In this document: one piece after another, positions 24,922 through 33,282 of the stretch
Layout of the letters: each line of letters starts with the position of its first letter
Numbering within the stretch: position 1 is the stretch's first letter
From: Massilia horti
GTDB taxonomy: Bacteria; Pseudomonadota; Gammaproteobacteria; Burkholderiales; Burkholderiaceae_D
DNA: 64,000 bases
Direction of reading: 5' to 3'
NCBI RefSeq assembly: GCF_004614195.1
Contig: NZ_SPUM01000107.1
Location: forward strand, 1 to 64,000
Notes under the pieces: model-generated
Seen by the model: only the letters and a program-made list of their open reading frames with translations
The model's database searches: none
Told to the model about the DNA's origin: nothing
Translations under genes and position numbers: made by a program

Positions 24922-26271
24922 TTACCCGAGCATCGAGCCGATATCCGATGCACCCGTGGGGTAAGCGAACAGGGTTTCTTTCAGCGCATCGGCGCTTAGC
25001 CCGTGACGGATCGCGAGCGCAAACAGGTTGATCAGCTCGTCCACGTTGGGACCCACAAGGTGCGCGCCCAGGATGCGGCCACTATCCTCCTCGACCAGGA
25101 TCTTGTAACCATACACGGGTTGCGCCGAGCGGCGCGCGGTGAACCAGTCCGCAGCATTGGCGCAACACACCCGAAACTTAAGCTGCTTGTCGTTTGCTTC
25201 CTGCTCGTCGAGGCCGACCGTCGCAATCGGCGGAATGGTGAACGCAACGCTTGGAACGACCGAATAATCCACAGTTCGATGGTTGCCCTTCAGGATATTG
25301 TCGATGGCAACTTTCGCATCGTAGGTAGCGACCGGCGTCAGCTGCGGGCCCATCGATGCCGCGTCTCCCGCTGCATATACCGCCGGGTTCGACACGCTCT
25401 GCAGGTATCCGCTCAGCCGCAGGCGGCCATGCTCAAGTTCAATCCCGGCCGCCTCCACCCCGAGCGCCTGCAGGTCCGGTTTGCGACCGGCCGCATGCAC
25501 CACCAGGTCGGCATTGAACTGAAGGGGTTTGCCGTCCTTGGATGCGCGCACGAGGTAGGCGCCGTCGCGTTGTTCGATCGCCTCCACAGCCGTTCCCGTA
25601 TGCACCTCGATGCCCGCGGCATCAAACGCGGGCATCAGCCAGTCGACGGTTTCGGCGGCGAACTCGGACAGCATCCTGTCGCTTTCGCCCACAATGGTCA
25701 CCTGGGCGCCGCCGCGGGCAGCCACGTGCGAAAATTCGGCCGCGATAAAGCCGCCGCCGACGATCAGGATCCGGTGCGGCAGCAAGTCGAGCGTCAGCAG
25801 CGTCTCACTGGTCACCAAATACTGTTCGCCCGGGATGCCGAGATTGGCTGGTTCAGCGCCGGCGGCGATCAGGATGTAGCGGCCTTCGAGCGTATCGCCA
25901 TCAACGTCGATCACGTTGGCGCCCGTGAAGCGCGCGTGACCGTGAAAGGCGGCGATGCCCTTGTCGGCATATAAGGCTTCCCTTTTTTCAGGAACAGGAT
26001 CGGTGAAAGTTCGCTTGAAGTTCATCAGCACCTGCCAGTCCAGCCGAACTTCGCCTGCCAATCCTTTTCCGTGCCGGCGCTTGGCGTCGTCATATGCCGC
26101 CGCGGCGTCGACCAAAACCCTTTTCGGGTCGCAGCCGCGCAATGCGCAGGTGCCGCCAAAACGTCGATAATCAATGACGGCCACGCTCCATCCCGCGTCG
26201 CGCGCGCGCCATGCAGCCACCGTGGCCGCAGTGCCGGTTCCGACGACAAGCAAGTGGAATTGTTTATGCAT
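24922..26271 (-). CDS. Class I pyridine-nucleotide disulfide oxidoreductase-like flavoprotein
   Basis: 449-aa FAD/NAD(P)-binding protein of the glutathione reductase/dihydrolipoamide dehydrogenase family. It has FAD motif VVGTGTAATVAA (about 9-20), a redox-active CALRGC pair (Cys42, Cys47), the second dinucleotide-binding site VGGGFIAAEFSHVAA, YAAGDAA, and a C-terminal dimerisation domain. The usual catalytic His-Glu dyad near the C-terminus (HPTxxE) is replaced by AYPTGASD, so it may not act on a standard disulfide. It lies 23 nt downstream of an SDR gene and a GH1-like gene in one presumptive operon, suggesting oxidation/reduction of a glycoside-derived compound (inference). Confidence 0.85.
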   Translation of the reverse strand: MHKQFHLLVVGTGTAATVAAWRARDAGWSVAVIDYRRFGGTCALRGCDPKRVLVDAAAAYDDAKRRHGKGLAGEVRLDWQVLMNFKRTFTDPVPEKREALYADKGIAAFHGHARFTGANVIDVDGDTLEGRYILIAAGAEPANLGIPGEQYLVTSETLLTLDLLPHRILIVGGGFIAAEFSHVAARGGAQVTIVGESDRMLSEFAAETVDWLMPAFDAAGIEVHTGTAVEAIEQRDGAYLVRASKDGKPLQFNADLVVHAAGRKPDLQALGVEAAGIELEHGRLRLSGYLQSVSNPAVYAAGDAASMGPQLTPVATYDAKVAIDNILKGNHRTVDYSVVPSVAFTIPPIATVGLDEQEANDKQLKFRVCCANAADWFTARRSAQPVYGYKILVEEDSGRILGAHLVGPNVDELINLFALAIRHGLSADALKETLFAYPTGASDIGSMLG

Positions 26272-26294
26272 TGTTGGCTCCGGATGTCGGGATA

Positions 26295-27059
26295 TCAGCT
26301 TGCGTGGCTGGCCAGGATCGGCAAGCGGCCGGCGTCGGCGGTGAGCACGGCGCCGGACACGAATCGCGAGCGTTGGCTTGCCAGGAACAGGGCCAGTTCC
26401 GCAATCAGTTCCGGGGATGCGACCTCATTAAGATCGACCTTTTCTTCGCCGGACTGGACATCGGGGTTATTCCACAACATCCCGGTATCCACAGCGCCAA
26501 GCCGCAGCGCGTTGACGCGAATCTTGCGCGGGTAGCACTCGATTGCCAGCGCGCGCGTCAAGGCCTCCAGGCCGCCCTTGCTAGCGGTGTAGGCGGCAGT
26601 ATTGGCATCGGTCGCAATCGCGTGCACCGACGAGATGTTGACGATCGCAGCCTCCGGCGGCATGACTGGAATCGAATATTTCGACAGCAGGAACGGGCCT
26701 CGCAGGTTGATCGCCATGGTCTCGTCCCAGTCAGCCACATCCATGTCGACCAGGGCCCCGCTCTTCATGATGGCGGCGTTATTGACCAGAACATGAACCT
26801 GGTGCCATCGCTCTGTCACTACCCGCAGGGTGTTTTGGACCTCGGTACTGTCGCTGACGTCGGTGTGCAGGTAGATGCAGTCAGCGACGCCGTGTTTTTT
26901 GGCGGTGGCCCGCAGCTGCTCCTGCACCTCGTTGCCCTTCACATCGTTCAGTCCAAGAATGACGACATGCGCACCCTCTTCGACGAAGCGGGTGGCGATT
27001 GCCTTGCCGACGCCTGAGGTGCCACCACTGACGATCACTACCCGGTCCTGCATCTCCAC
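26295..27059 (-). CDS. Short-chain dehydrogenase/reductase
   Basis: Classical SDR, 254 aa, NAD(P)-dependent oxidoreductase. Cofactor loop SGGTSGVG (11-18; first Thr of the usual TGxxxGxG replaced by Ser), NNAA (about 91-94), catalytic Ser in SSVHAI and YTASKGG (Tyr/Lys), and a C-terminal DAG motif. Asp/Asn at the end of beta-2 (LGLNDVKG) leaves NAD versus NADP preference unclear. It sits 10 nt after the GH1-like gene and before the flavoprotein gene; substrate unknown, probably linked to the glycosidase product. Confidence 0.9.
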   Translation of the reverse strand: MEMQDRVVIVSGGTSGVGKAIATRFVEEGAHVVILGLNDVKGNEVQEQLRATAKKHGVADCIYLHTDVSDSTEVQNTLRVVTERWHQVHVLVNNAAIMKSGALVDMDVADWDETMAINLRGPFLLSKYSIPVMPPEAAIVNISSVHAIATDANTAAYTASKGGLEALTRALAIECYPRKIRVNALRLGAVDTGMLWNNPDVQSGEEKVDLNEVASPELIAELALFLASQRSRFVSGAVLTADAGRLPILASHAS

Positions 27060-27069
27060 GGAGCCTCCG

Positions 27070-28272
27070 TCATTTCAAACAAGGGAAATCGTTATCAACC
27101 TCGAACCGCCAGGTGCGAATCAGTTCGCGATACGCCTCCCCGATCGGGCGGATCTGGCGTTCCAGGTCGCATAACCCATAATGATTCACGGTGCCGACGT
27201 TGTTTTCCAGCGAGCTGTCCCAATCGACCTGGTCGATCAGGCTGTACCAGGTAAAACCGATAATCGGCACGCCATCGGCCTTCAAGCGGACCAGGTTCGA
27301 CCACTGCTTTTCCAGCCAAATGCGTGCGTCCTTTTCGCCGGTCCCCAGGTCGCGGTTGTTCGTTTCGGTATGCATGACGGGGATTCGGTAACGGTTGTAA
27401 TACTGGCGGGTGATAACGTAGTACCCAAACATCTCGCAGATGTAGGTGCTGCCGTCCGGGTAGACGATATGTTCGTTGGTCGCGTAGTAGTCGTTCCCCA
27501 TGATGCAGCGTGCCTTGACGCCGCGGTCAAGGAAGAAATGGTACTCGTCGCGAGTCAGCCCATTGTCAGCCAGGAATTCGTACATTCTCCCGTAGACATC
27601 CGTGCCATAGGCCAGGTCCAGGGCCAGGAAGCGCATCTCGTTCAAGTGCCGCACCACTTCCATCGCGTCTGGACCAGAAGGATGGAAGTATTCCGACGAT
27701 TCGCTCTGGATGAATCTGGCCGAGGGCTGTGCTTCCAAAATCGCTTCCGTCGCGAGGATATTTGCCTTGGCCAAGTGCTTGACCGCGGTGACGAAAGCGC
27801 GGTCCGAAGCAAGGCGCTCGTTCCATAAGCCTTCATGCGCCGAGAATTTGGCCGTGACGTACATTTCGTTAACGGGAGTGTAGAACTCGACCCAGGGGAA
27901 GCGCTGGGCGAAAGCCCTTGCATATTCTGCGAAGAAGTAGGGGAACTCGGGGTTCTGGAAATTGCCGAGCCAGTCGGGCACGCCGAAGTGGCAAAGGTCC
28001 ACGATGGGTGTAATGCCCAGCCGCCGGATTTCCGCAAATACCTGGTCGGTAAATTCCCAATCGTAGCGGCCTGGACCCAAGTGCACCCGGTAATAAGGCG
28101 GGCCGTAGCGCAGGGCATCGATCTCGAGCGCGCGGACAAGGGAGAGATCTTCTTTCCAGCGGCGGTAATGCCCGGTTTTTTCCATCTCGTCGACGCGCAC
28201 GGACGCGCCGTCGCGCTGGCCGATAACCGGATAGCTGCATTCGATTCCAGTGGCAAATAAGAACCTTGGCAT
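27070..28272 (-). CDS. Family 1-type glycoside hydrolase
   Basis: 400-aa TIM-barrel protein resembling GH1 beta-glycosidases. The acid/base Glu136 is in YTPVNEM (family TxNEP) and the putative nucleophile Glu303 in MHTETNN (family TENG). N-terminal GIECSYPVI corresponds to the GH1 entry motif FATGIE/FLWGxA. It is shorter than typical GH1 enzymes (about 440-480 aa) and diverges at both catalytic motifs, so substrate is not predictable. No signal peptide, so it probably acts in the cytoplasm. ATG 28272 has AGGGA 7 nt upstream. First gene of an operon with an SDR and a flavoprotein. Confidence 0.85.
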   Translation of the reverse strand: MPRFLFATGIECSYPVIGQRDGASVRVDEMEKTGHYRRWKEDLSLVRALEIDALRYGPPYYRVHLGPGRYDWEFTDQVFAEIRRLGITPIVDLCHFGVPDWLGNFQNPEFPYFFAEYARAFAQRFPWVEFYTPVNEMYVTAKFSAHEGLWNERLASDRAFVTAVKHLAKANILATEAILEAQPSARFIQSESSEYFHPSGPDAMEVVRHLNEMRFLALDLAYGTDVYGRMYEFLADNGLTRDEYHFFLDRGVKARCIMGNDYYATNEHIVYPDGSTYICEMFGYYVITRQYYNRYRIPVMHTETNNRDLGTGEKDARIWLEKQWSNLVRLKADGVPIIGFTWYSLIDQVDWDSSLENNVGTVNHYGLCDLERQIRPIGEAYRELIRTWRFEVDNDFPCLK

Positions 28273-28767
28273 ACGATATCCCTAGTCCTTGCGTGGCGAT
28301 GCTGGAAGGACCGCCCCGGAAGCCCTTCGGTGGCACTTGCAAGACAGCATTGAGTGCCAGGAGGATTCTGGAACGCGACTGGCGCGGTCAGTTTGATGAT
28401 AGCGTCGTCGTCGAATTGCTGCCGCAACGTAGCGACCCAGGGTACCCCCATCTGCCGCACCGCCGCGCTCGGTATGGCAGGAACCTGCGGTGCCGGCGGC
28501 GAGACGGACACCAAAGCCGGGCAGGGGACGGTTGGCAGGATGACTTCGTCACGGACGGGGGAGTTTTTGGAGAAGGGCGCCGGTGAGGGTTACAATAGAC
28601 ATATTTTTCGTAAAAGCGAATACAAAATCTGGTGAACGGCGCTCACTTTCGTTGAGTTCCGCGAGCCGTGTCTGGGACCATCAACCGCTGCTTCGCCAGC
28701 GTCGGTTCGGCAGCGCTTTTCGCGTGTGCGCGTTCGTTTAACTAACTGATCACTAAAGGTTTTTCCC
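28273..28767. promoter_or_regulatory. Divergent GH1/ychF intergenic region
   Basis: A 495-bp stretch without a credible gene. A candidate ychF promoter has -35 TTGGAG (28567-28572), an 18-bp spacer and -10 TACAAT (28591-28596), giving a long leader of about 165 nt before the ychF ATG. The leftward GH1 promoter was not recognised. The rest (28280-28560) is GC-rich with no feature I can name. Confidence 0.4.
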
Positions 28768-29859
28768 ATGAGCCTCAAATGCGGCATCGTCGGCCTGCCC
28801 AACGTTGGCAAGTCCACCCTGTTCAACGCACTGACCAAGGCCGGCATCCCGGCTGAAAACTATCCGTTCTGCACCATCGAGCCGAACGTCGGCGTGGTCG
28901 AGGTGCCGGACCCGCGCATCAACGCGCTGGCCGAGATCGTCAAACCGGAACGCGTGGTCAAGGCCATCGTCGAGTTCGTCGATATCGCGGGCCTGGTGGC
29001 CGGCGCTTCCAAGGGCGAGGGCCTGGGCAACCAATTCCTGTCGCACATCCGCGAAACCGATGCGATCGTCAACGTCGTGCGCTGCTTCGAAGACCCGAAC
29101 GTCGTGCACGTGGCCGGCAAGGTCAGTCCCATCGACGACATCGAAGTGATCCAGACCGAGCTGGCGCTGGCCGACATGAGCACGGTCGAGAAAGTGCTCC
29201 AGCGCGAACAGAAGAAGGCGCGCTCGGGTGACAAGGAAGCGGCCAAGCTGTGTGCGCTGCTCGAGCGCCTGCTGCCGCATCTGAACGAAGGCCAACCGGT
29301 GCGCACGCTCGGCCTGGACGAGGAAGAGCTGGCGCTGATCAAGCCGCTGCAGCTGATCACCGCCAAGCGCGCGATGTACGTGGCCAACGTTTCCGAAAGC
29401 GGCTTTACCAACAACCCGCTGCTCGACCAGCTGACCGAATTTGCCAACAAGCAGAACGCCCCGATCGTCGCGATCTCGGCCGCCATCGAATCGGAAATCG
29501 CCGGCCTCGACGATGCCGACAGGGAAGTCTTCCTGGCCGACATGGGCATGCAGGAGCCGGGCCTGGACCGCCTGATCCGCGCCGCATACAAGCTGCTGGG
29601 CCTGCAGACTTACTTCACCGCGGGCGTGAAGGAAGTGCGCGCCTGGACCATCCACATTGGCGATACCGCCCCGCAGGCGGCCGGCGTGATCCACACCGAC
29701 TTCGAGCGCGGCTTCATTCGCGCGCAGACGATTTCGTTCGATGACTTCATCACCTACAAGGGCGAAGCCGGCGCCAAGGAAGCAGGCAAGATGCGCGCCG
29801 AGGGCAAGGAATATGTCGTCAAGGATGGGGATGTGCTGAACTTCCTGTTCAACGTCTGA
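28768..29859 (+). CDS. ychF: Redox-regulated ATPase YchF
   Basis: OBG-family P-loop NTPase that binds ribosomes and prefers ATP. The 363-aa protein has G1 GLPNVGKS (9-16), the FCTIEPNVG switch [19 protein letters not shown]3 region, and a G4 of NVSE instead of NKxD, the hallmark of ATP specificity. A coiled-coil insertion (about 130-170) and C-terminal TGS domain (about 278-361, ending [10 protein letters not shown]) complete the standard architecture. It is often placed next to pth, as here at slightly greater distance. Confidence 0.97.
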   Translation: MSLKCGIVGLPNVGKSTLFNALTKAGIPAENYPFCTIEPNVGVVEVPDPRINALAEIVKPERVVKAIVEFVDIAGLVAGASKGEGLGNQFLSHIRETDAIVNVVRCFEDPNVVHVAGKVSPIDDIEVIQTELALADMSTVEKVLQREQKKARSGDKEAAKLCALLERLLPHLNEGQPVRTLGLDEEELALIKPLQLITAKRAMYVANVSESGFTNNPLLDQLTEFANKQNAPIVAISAAIESEIAGLDDADREVFLADMGMQEPGLDRLIRAAYKLLGLQTYFTAGVKEVRAWTIHIGDTAPQAAGVIHTDFERGFIRAQTISFDDFITYKGEAGAKEAGKMRAEGKEYVVKDGDVLNFLFNV

Positions 29860-29921
29860 TTCGAGTAACCCATTTCAGACGGTTTCAGCAGCTTGCAAAA
29901 ATCGTCCGAAATCGTTCAGAG

Positions 29922-29946
29922 AGCCCCGTAGATCGGGGCTTTCTTA
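29922..29946 (+). terminator. Rho-independent terminator after ychF
   Basis: AGCCCCG / CGGGGCT stem (29922-29928, 29934-29940), TAGAT loop, followed by TTCTTATTTC. It marks the left edge of the core genome before the more AT-rich accessory region. Confidence 0.85.
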
Positions 29947-30128
29947 TTTCTTGTTGTTGCATGAAACATCTTGCAGATGTGCTGAATAAGTGCATATGGA
30001 GGTGTATATGAAACTTGCGGATCGGAACGAATGGTGTATATGATGGGTGCGTCTCCACAACGACCTTGCTCACATGCTCACCGATGCTCAGTGCCGCGCT
30101 GCAAGGCGCAAGGAAGGAATCTATCGGC

Positions 30129-30821
30129 TCAATGACTGCGTTGCAGAATTGCGGCTTGTGCGGGAAGGGCAACACTTTCCCGTGCCCATTGAGCCCTGCT
30201 CAAGCGCCGACGCCCAGGTCCGAGCCGAGCGAGCCCAGACGGCCCTGCCACATGTTCCCAGAATCTATCCTGGAATGCGCGCATCGCTGTGTTGTATGCG
30301 ACGCGTTGTTCTTTCGGCGTTGGAGCGCCCTTCGATGCACGAAAACCCGGATGCATGTCCTTCACGTTGCCGCTAGTGGAGTTGACTGCGTAGAAATGCA
30401 AGTGCGGATGCGCCTCATCGGTGTGCTCGACCACGGTGCGAAGGCCTTCGCCGAATTCCAGTTGTAGCCATTCAACGGTGGCTCGCTTCCAGTATTCGTA
30501 TTCACTGCCGTCACGGCGATACGAAGCGACGCCAGCGAGCAACACGGAGGCATCCCTTCGCAATCGTCGACCAGCAGCGTCGGTGCTGCGCCCATGGATA
30601 GTAGCTACCTCGGCTTCAAGCTCGGCAAGAGTGGGGCCATGTAACAGAATCGGGGGCGTTGGCGAGGGAACGTGCAGACATGCCTGCGGTTCGCGGCTGG
30701 CCTCAGCGATGATGTCGCGGACAGCCCACTTTCTACCGGCGTCGCGCGCAGTTTTTGCTGGTGACCCAGCGAGTACACGGCGATGTGGACAAACTGAATT
30801 CAGCCTGTCGTCATGCAGCAC
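30129..30821 (-). CDS. Mob/Pre-type relaxase (short, possibly truncated)
   Basis: 230-aa protein with the metal-binding relaxase motif VVEHTDEAHPHLHFYAV (about residues 130-146), matching the HxDExxPHxH signature of MobV/Pre mobilization proteins. N-terminal sequence RDIIAEASRE and the central EYWKRATVEWLQLEFG are consistent with this family. Typical members are longer; the frame ends soon after RLSRAQWARE, where homologues usually continue into a helical C-terminal region, so it may be 3'-truncated. Upstream lie two inverted repeats that could be oriT. Neighbours (Rep-like, AlpA-like) support an integrated mobilizable element or plasmid remnant. Confidence 0.6.
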   Translation of the reverse strand: MLHDDRLNSVCPHRRVLAGSPAKTARDAGRKWAVRDIIAEASREPQACLHVPSPTPPILLHGPTLAELEAEVATIHGRSTDAAGRRLRRDASVLLAGVASYRRDGSEYEYWKRATVEWLQLEFGEGLRTVVEHTDEAHPHLHFYAVNSTSGNVKDMHPGFRASKGAPTPKEQRVAYNTAMRAFQDRFWEHVAGPSGLARLGPGRRRLSRAQWARESVALPAQAAILQRSH

Positions 30822-31125
30822 CGTGTTGGCAAATATAGTGACCGACTATATTTGTCGCGGCGTTCGCCGCAACAAATGTCGGCCAGGAGCTATGCCCCTG
30901 GACCCACGCTTCGAGTGTGTCATCAATGTGATACGCGGGTGCCAATAGTGCTCCTACATTGCGCCGAGCAGGTGTCACAGTTTGTGCGACCAAAGGTGCC
31001 GCTTGATGCCAGCAATGTGCCAACAGACGGCTACATATTGTGTCGTCAATGTGTAAGCTGACCACGGCGTTTTCTTGGTTGGGATGGAGGTACAAACTTC
31101 AGAAGCCCGTCACTGGCCAGTCCAT
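30822..31125. other. Gene-free region with candidate oriT and direct repeats
   Basis: Immediately upstream of the relaxase start are a perfect 9-bp dyad AAATATAGT / ACTATATTT with a 5-nt spacer (30831-30853) and a partly overlapping dyad TTTGTcGCGGCG / CGCCGCaACAAA (30851-30876). Mob/Pre-type origins of transfer characteristically lie here. Further right, TGTGTCATCAATGTG (30916-30930) and TGTGTCGTCAATGTG (31039-31053) form a near-perfect direct repeat. No convincing coding sequence is present. Confidence 0.45.
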
Positions 31126-31446
31126 CTAACAGCTCATACGCTGCCAAGTGTGCTTTCGGCGAAGTTGCCGATCGAAGACGAGACCGAACTGCGTCGAACG
31201 ACATGGCTGCAATGTACTCGCGAAGTATGGATTCGCTGTTGGTAGTTCAATGAGCGTTACTTCGTCGCACGCGATGATGGTAAGCTTTATCAGCTTAGTG
31301 AACACAGCTTCCGGAACCTGCCGACACGCGATATCGATACGGTCGTTGCTCAGAAGGCAGTGCTGAGCCCACCCCACGCCCGCCCATACGCCATCGGCGA
31401 TCACATCCTCCCACGTAAATCGGCGTTCGAAATCAAGATCGTTCAT
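31126..31446 (-). CDS. Hypothetical protein of the mobile module
   Basis: Unrecognised small soluble protein of about 106 aa starting MNDLDFERRFTWEDV. Its ATG at 31446 overlaps the end of the upstream Rep-like gene by 14 bp, arguing for translation in the same operon. It has no membrane segment or known motif; two Trp-rich N-terminal stretches and a Cys-ending C-terminus are the only features. An in-frame ATG eight codons earlier is a less likely start. No function is proposed. Confidence 0.4.
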   Translation of the reverse strand: MNDLDFERRFTWEDVIADGVWAGVGWAQHCLLSNDRIDIACRQVPEAVFTKLIKLTIIACDEVTLIELPTANPYFASTLQPCRSTQFGLVFDRQLRRKHTWQRMSC

Positions 31447-32329
31447 GCTCGGTCTCCAGTTGGCAGGCATCCCGCTTGGGATGCTTGAGCAAATGCTTTA
31501 TGTTCTCGATGTGCTCCTTTGGTGAGGTAATGTTGACACTGCCGTGTGGCACGCTAGGAGCTAAAGCGGGCAGGGCAGCAAGCTGTACTGCGCGCTGTCG
31601 CCTCAAAATTTCTGGCATGTCTGCCCGGATGTGGGCCCCTGCGCACAGGTTAAATTTGCCGTCGCGCGCGCGGTGGATCAGTCCGGTCAGCAGTTGCGGT
31701 ACGGAGGTCCGAATGCTGCCCTGTTGCTTGCGGCCGTAGGCTTCGGCTAATAAGTCGATCGCCATAGCTTGGTCGAGGCCTCCACAGTCTCGTCGAGTCT
31801 TTTCGGGGTCTAACGAGAGCTTTTCGCAAAACCACAACCACGACTCGCGGTTTCGATCGTCAATCGATAGCGATTGCAGCGTGGACGGCTTCATTGCTGT
31901 AGTAGTTCTTATTGTTTTCTGTTTTTCTAGAAGCTTAGTATTAGTATGAGGAGGTATGTCGTTTGCTGGCGGAGCGACGGCTGGCTTATCCACGGCACGA
32001 TTTCCAAGGTATGGAGTCCAATCCATGATTGGCTGGTCGCTAACTAACCATCGTGTACGAACAAATTGGCCGGTTGGCCCGCGCTCACGCACGACGTGAA
32101 GGTATCCATGCTTTTCCAGCTCTTTCATTGCACTGCGCACCGCAGCCTCCCCGTCGAGTTTTCCTGCGGATAATCTGTCCAGACTCACGTGAGCCTTTGG
32201 CGACAGCGATAGCAATAGCGCAAGAAGACCGCGTGCCTTAAGGCTCAGTGAGAAATTTCTGACGAGGTCATTTGGAAGTTGGGTGAAATTCGCCGAGAGA
32301 GGGCGCCTCACTTGGACGAGCTGATACAT
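31433..32329 (-). CDS. Winged-helix protein, Rep-like
   Basis: 298-aa protein with an N-terminal winged-helix region (about residues 15-95) reading FTQLPNDLVRNFSLSLKARG, AAVRSAMKELEKHGYL and a RGPTGQFVRTRWLV wing, as in replication-initiator and phage replication helix-turn-helix proteins. The middle is a polar linker with KQKTIRTTT, and the C-terminal half is helical with GGLDQAMAIDLLAEAYGR. Located between an AlpA-like gene and a relaxase, it could be the replication or regulatory protein of an integrated element. Rep function is inferred from context; a purely regulatory role is possible. Confidence 0.5.
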   Translation of the reverse strand: MYQLVQVRRPLSANFTQLPNDLVRNFSLSLKARGLLALLLSLSPKAHVSLDRLSAGKLDGEAAVRSAMKELEKHGYLHVVRERGPTGQFVRTRWLVSDQPIMDWTPYLGNRAVDKPAVAPPANDIPPHTNTKLLEKQKTIRTTTAMKPSTLQSLSIDDRNRESWLWFCEKLSLDPEKTRRDCGGLDQAMAIDLLAEAYGRKQQGSIRTSVPQLLTGLIHRARDGKFNLCAGAHIRADMPEILRRQRAVQLAALPALAPSVPHGSVNITSPKEHIENIKHLLKHPKRDACQLETEHERS

Positions 32330-32353
32330 TGGGACAGCGCCGTTCTACGCGGT

Positions 32354-32566
32354 TTACGCCTGGTTGGCGCTTCTGGCCGCGGCTTGCTGTGCAATCCAAG
32401 CTTCAACTTCATCAGCTAAAAAGCCAACCGCGGTCGTCCGCTTACCGTTCGCCAAGGGGATTGGTCGAGGGAACGTGGGGGCGCACTTCATCCGTCGCCA
32501 GATTGTAATCCGGTCCAGCCCAAGCTGAACTTCGAGATCCGAATACCGCAGGATTCGCGCTGTCAT
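32354..32566 (-). CDS. AlpA-family DNA-binding regulator
   Basis: 70-aa MerR/AlpA-type helix-turn-helix protein: RILRYSDLEVQLGLDRITIWRRMKC (HTH, about 4-28), then FPRPIPLANGKRTTAVGFLADEVEAWI, the classic AlpA beta-hairpin and C-terminal helix. AlpA proteins control excision/integrase genes of prophages and integrative elements, but no integrase gene is visible here. The gene is 24 nt upstream of the Rep-like gene on the same strand. Confidence 0.8.
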   Translation of the reverse strand: MTARILRYSDLEVQLGLDRITIWRRMKCAPTFPRPIPLANGKRTTAVGFLADEVEAWIAQQAAARSANQA

Positions 32567-32991
32567 AGTTATGCCCTTTCATGAAGTAATGCGCCGATTC
32601 TTCATGTTTCAGCTTGCTTTGTCGACAGTGCTAAATCCGGTCGGTAATCTGCGAAGCGCATCTGGAATGTCGAATCTCTCTTCAAAACGAAGAAACTTGC
32701 GACGACGTTTTTTTGACTAAGCTCCTTGTGAGCGAACCGCGTCATGCAACGGGTTTGTCCGGCGATCTGAGCTTACAGGGGGAGTTGGAATTTTGCGCAG
32801 TCAGCAGATAGAGAAAGCGAAAAATTTGACGCGGCGATCGAATACTGCAACGACGAAATTCTGACAGAAAAAAACCTTGTTTTTCAGGCACTTGCAGCGA
32901 GGGCTGGTTTTGACATAAGCAAAACGACGTGGCACAAATTATTTTTCGTGGTGTTGTGGTTTGACGACACTATTGCCGAGTCCTCTCGACT
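32567..32991. other. AT-rich gene-free spacer
   Basis: 425 bp between the PAAR gene stop and the AlpA start. Visibly AT-rich compared with the core genome; must hold the AlpA promoter. I see no ORF with a recognisable product, no integrase fragment and no clear terminator. It may be the junction between two separately acquired modules. Confidence 0.4.
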
Positions 32992-33270
32992 TCACCATGC
33001 ACTCGCTCGTTTTTTGCCGATGAGCTTACACCCGCATTCGGTGACGCAACCGTCGACCGCAACAGGAACCCCTCCAACTTTGACAGTTGGATGCCCGGTG
33101 ATGATTTTGTTCACACCGTGGGGCTTACCGCCCGGATAGTGCTGAGGACAATCTACTTCGTCTCCAAGCCGAGCAATTGGCACGCCATCAACAGCGTGTA
33201 CTGGCGAGCCGCTGATGACTGTTCCATTATGGTCCGTAGAGTCACCTACCACGATAATCTTATGGGTCAC
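32992..33270 (-). CDS. PAAR domain protein (type VI secretion spike tip)
   Basis: 92-aa PAAR protein that would cap the VgrG trimer. It shows paired SGSPVHAVDGVPIARLGDEV and ITGHPTVKVGGVPVAVDG repeats with the metal-binding pattern of His/Cys residues (DCPQHYPGG, ECGCKLIGKK) near the tip. N-terminal MTHKIIVVGDSTDHNGTVI is typical of stand-alone PAAR proteins. No fused effector domain. It is the last gene of the cassette vgrG - effector candidate - membrane protein - PAAR, 12 nt after the membrane protein. Confidence 0.85.
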   Translation of the reverse strand: MTHKIIVVGDSTDHNGTVISGSPVHAVDGVPIARLGDEVDCPQHYPGGKPHGVNKIITGHPTVKVGGVPVAVDGCVTECGCKLIGKKRASAW

Positions 33271-33282
33271 GTTGAGCTCCTA

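Noticed and set aside
30811..31095. 94-codon minus-strand frame over the candidate oriT with a repeated HIDDT peptide
   Set aside because: The repeated peptide is simply the translation of the two TGTGTC(A/G)TCAATGTG direct repeats, the frame overlaps the relaxase start and dyads, and no ribosome site or family is apparent.
32567..32991. Search for an integrase or excisionase fragment beside the AlpA gene
   Set aside because: None of the six frames gives a recombinase-like motif; no integrase call is made.
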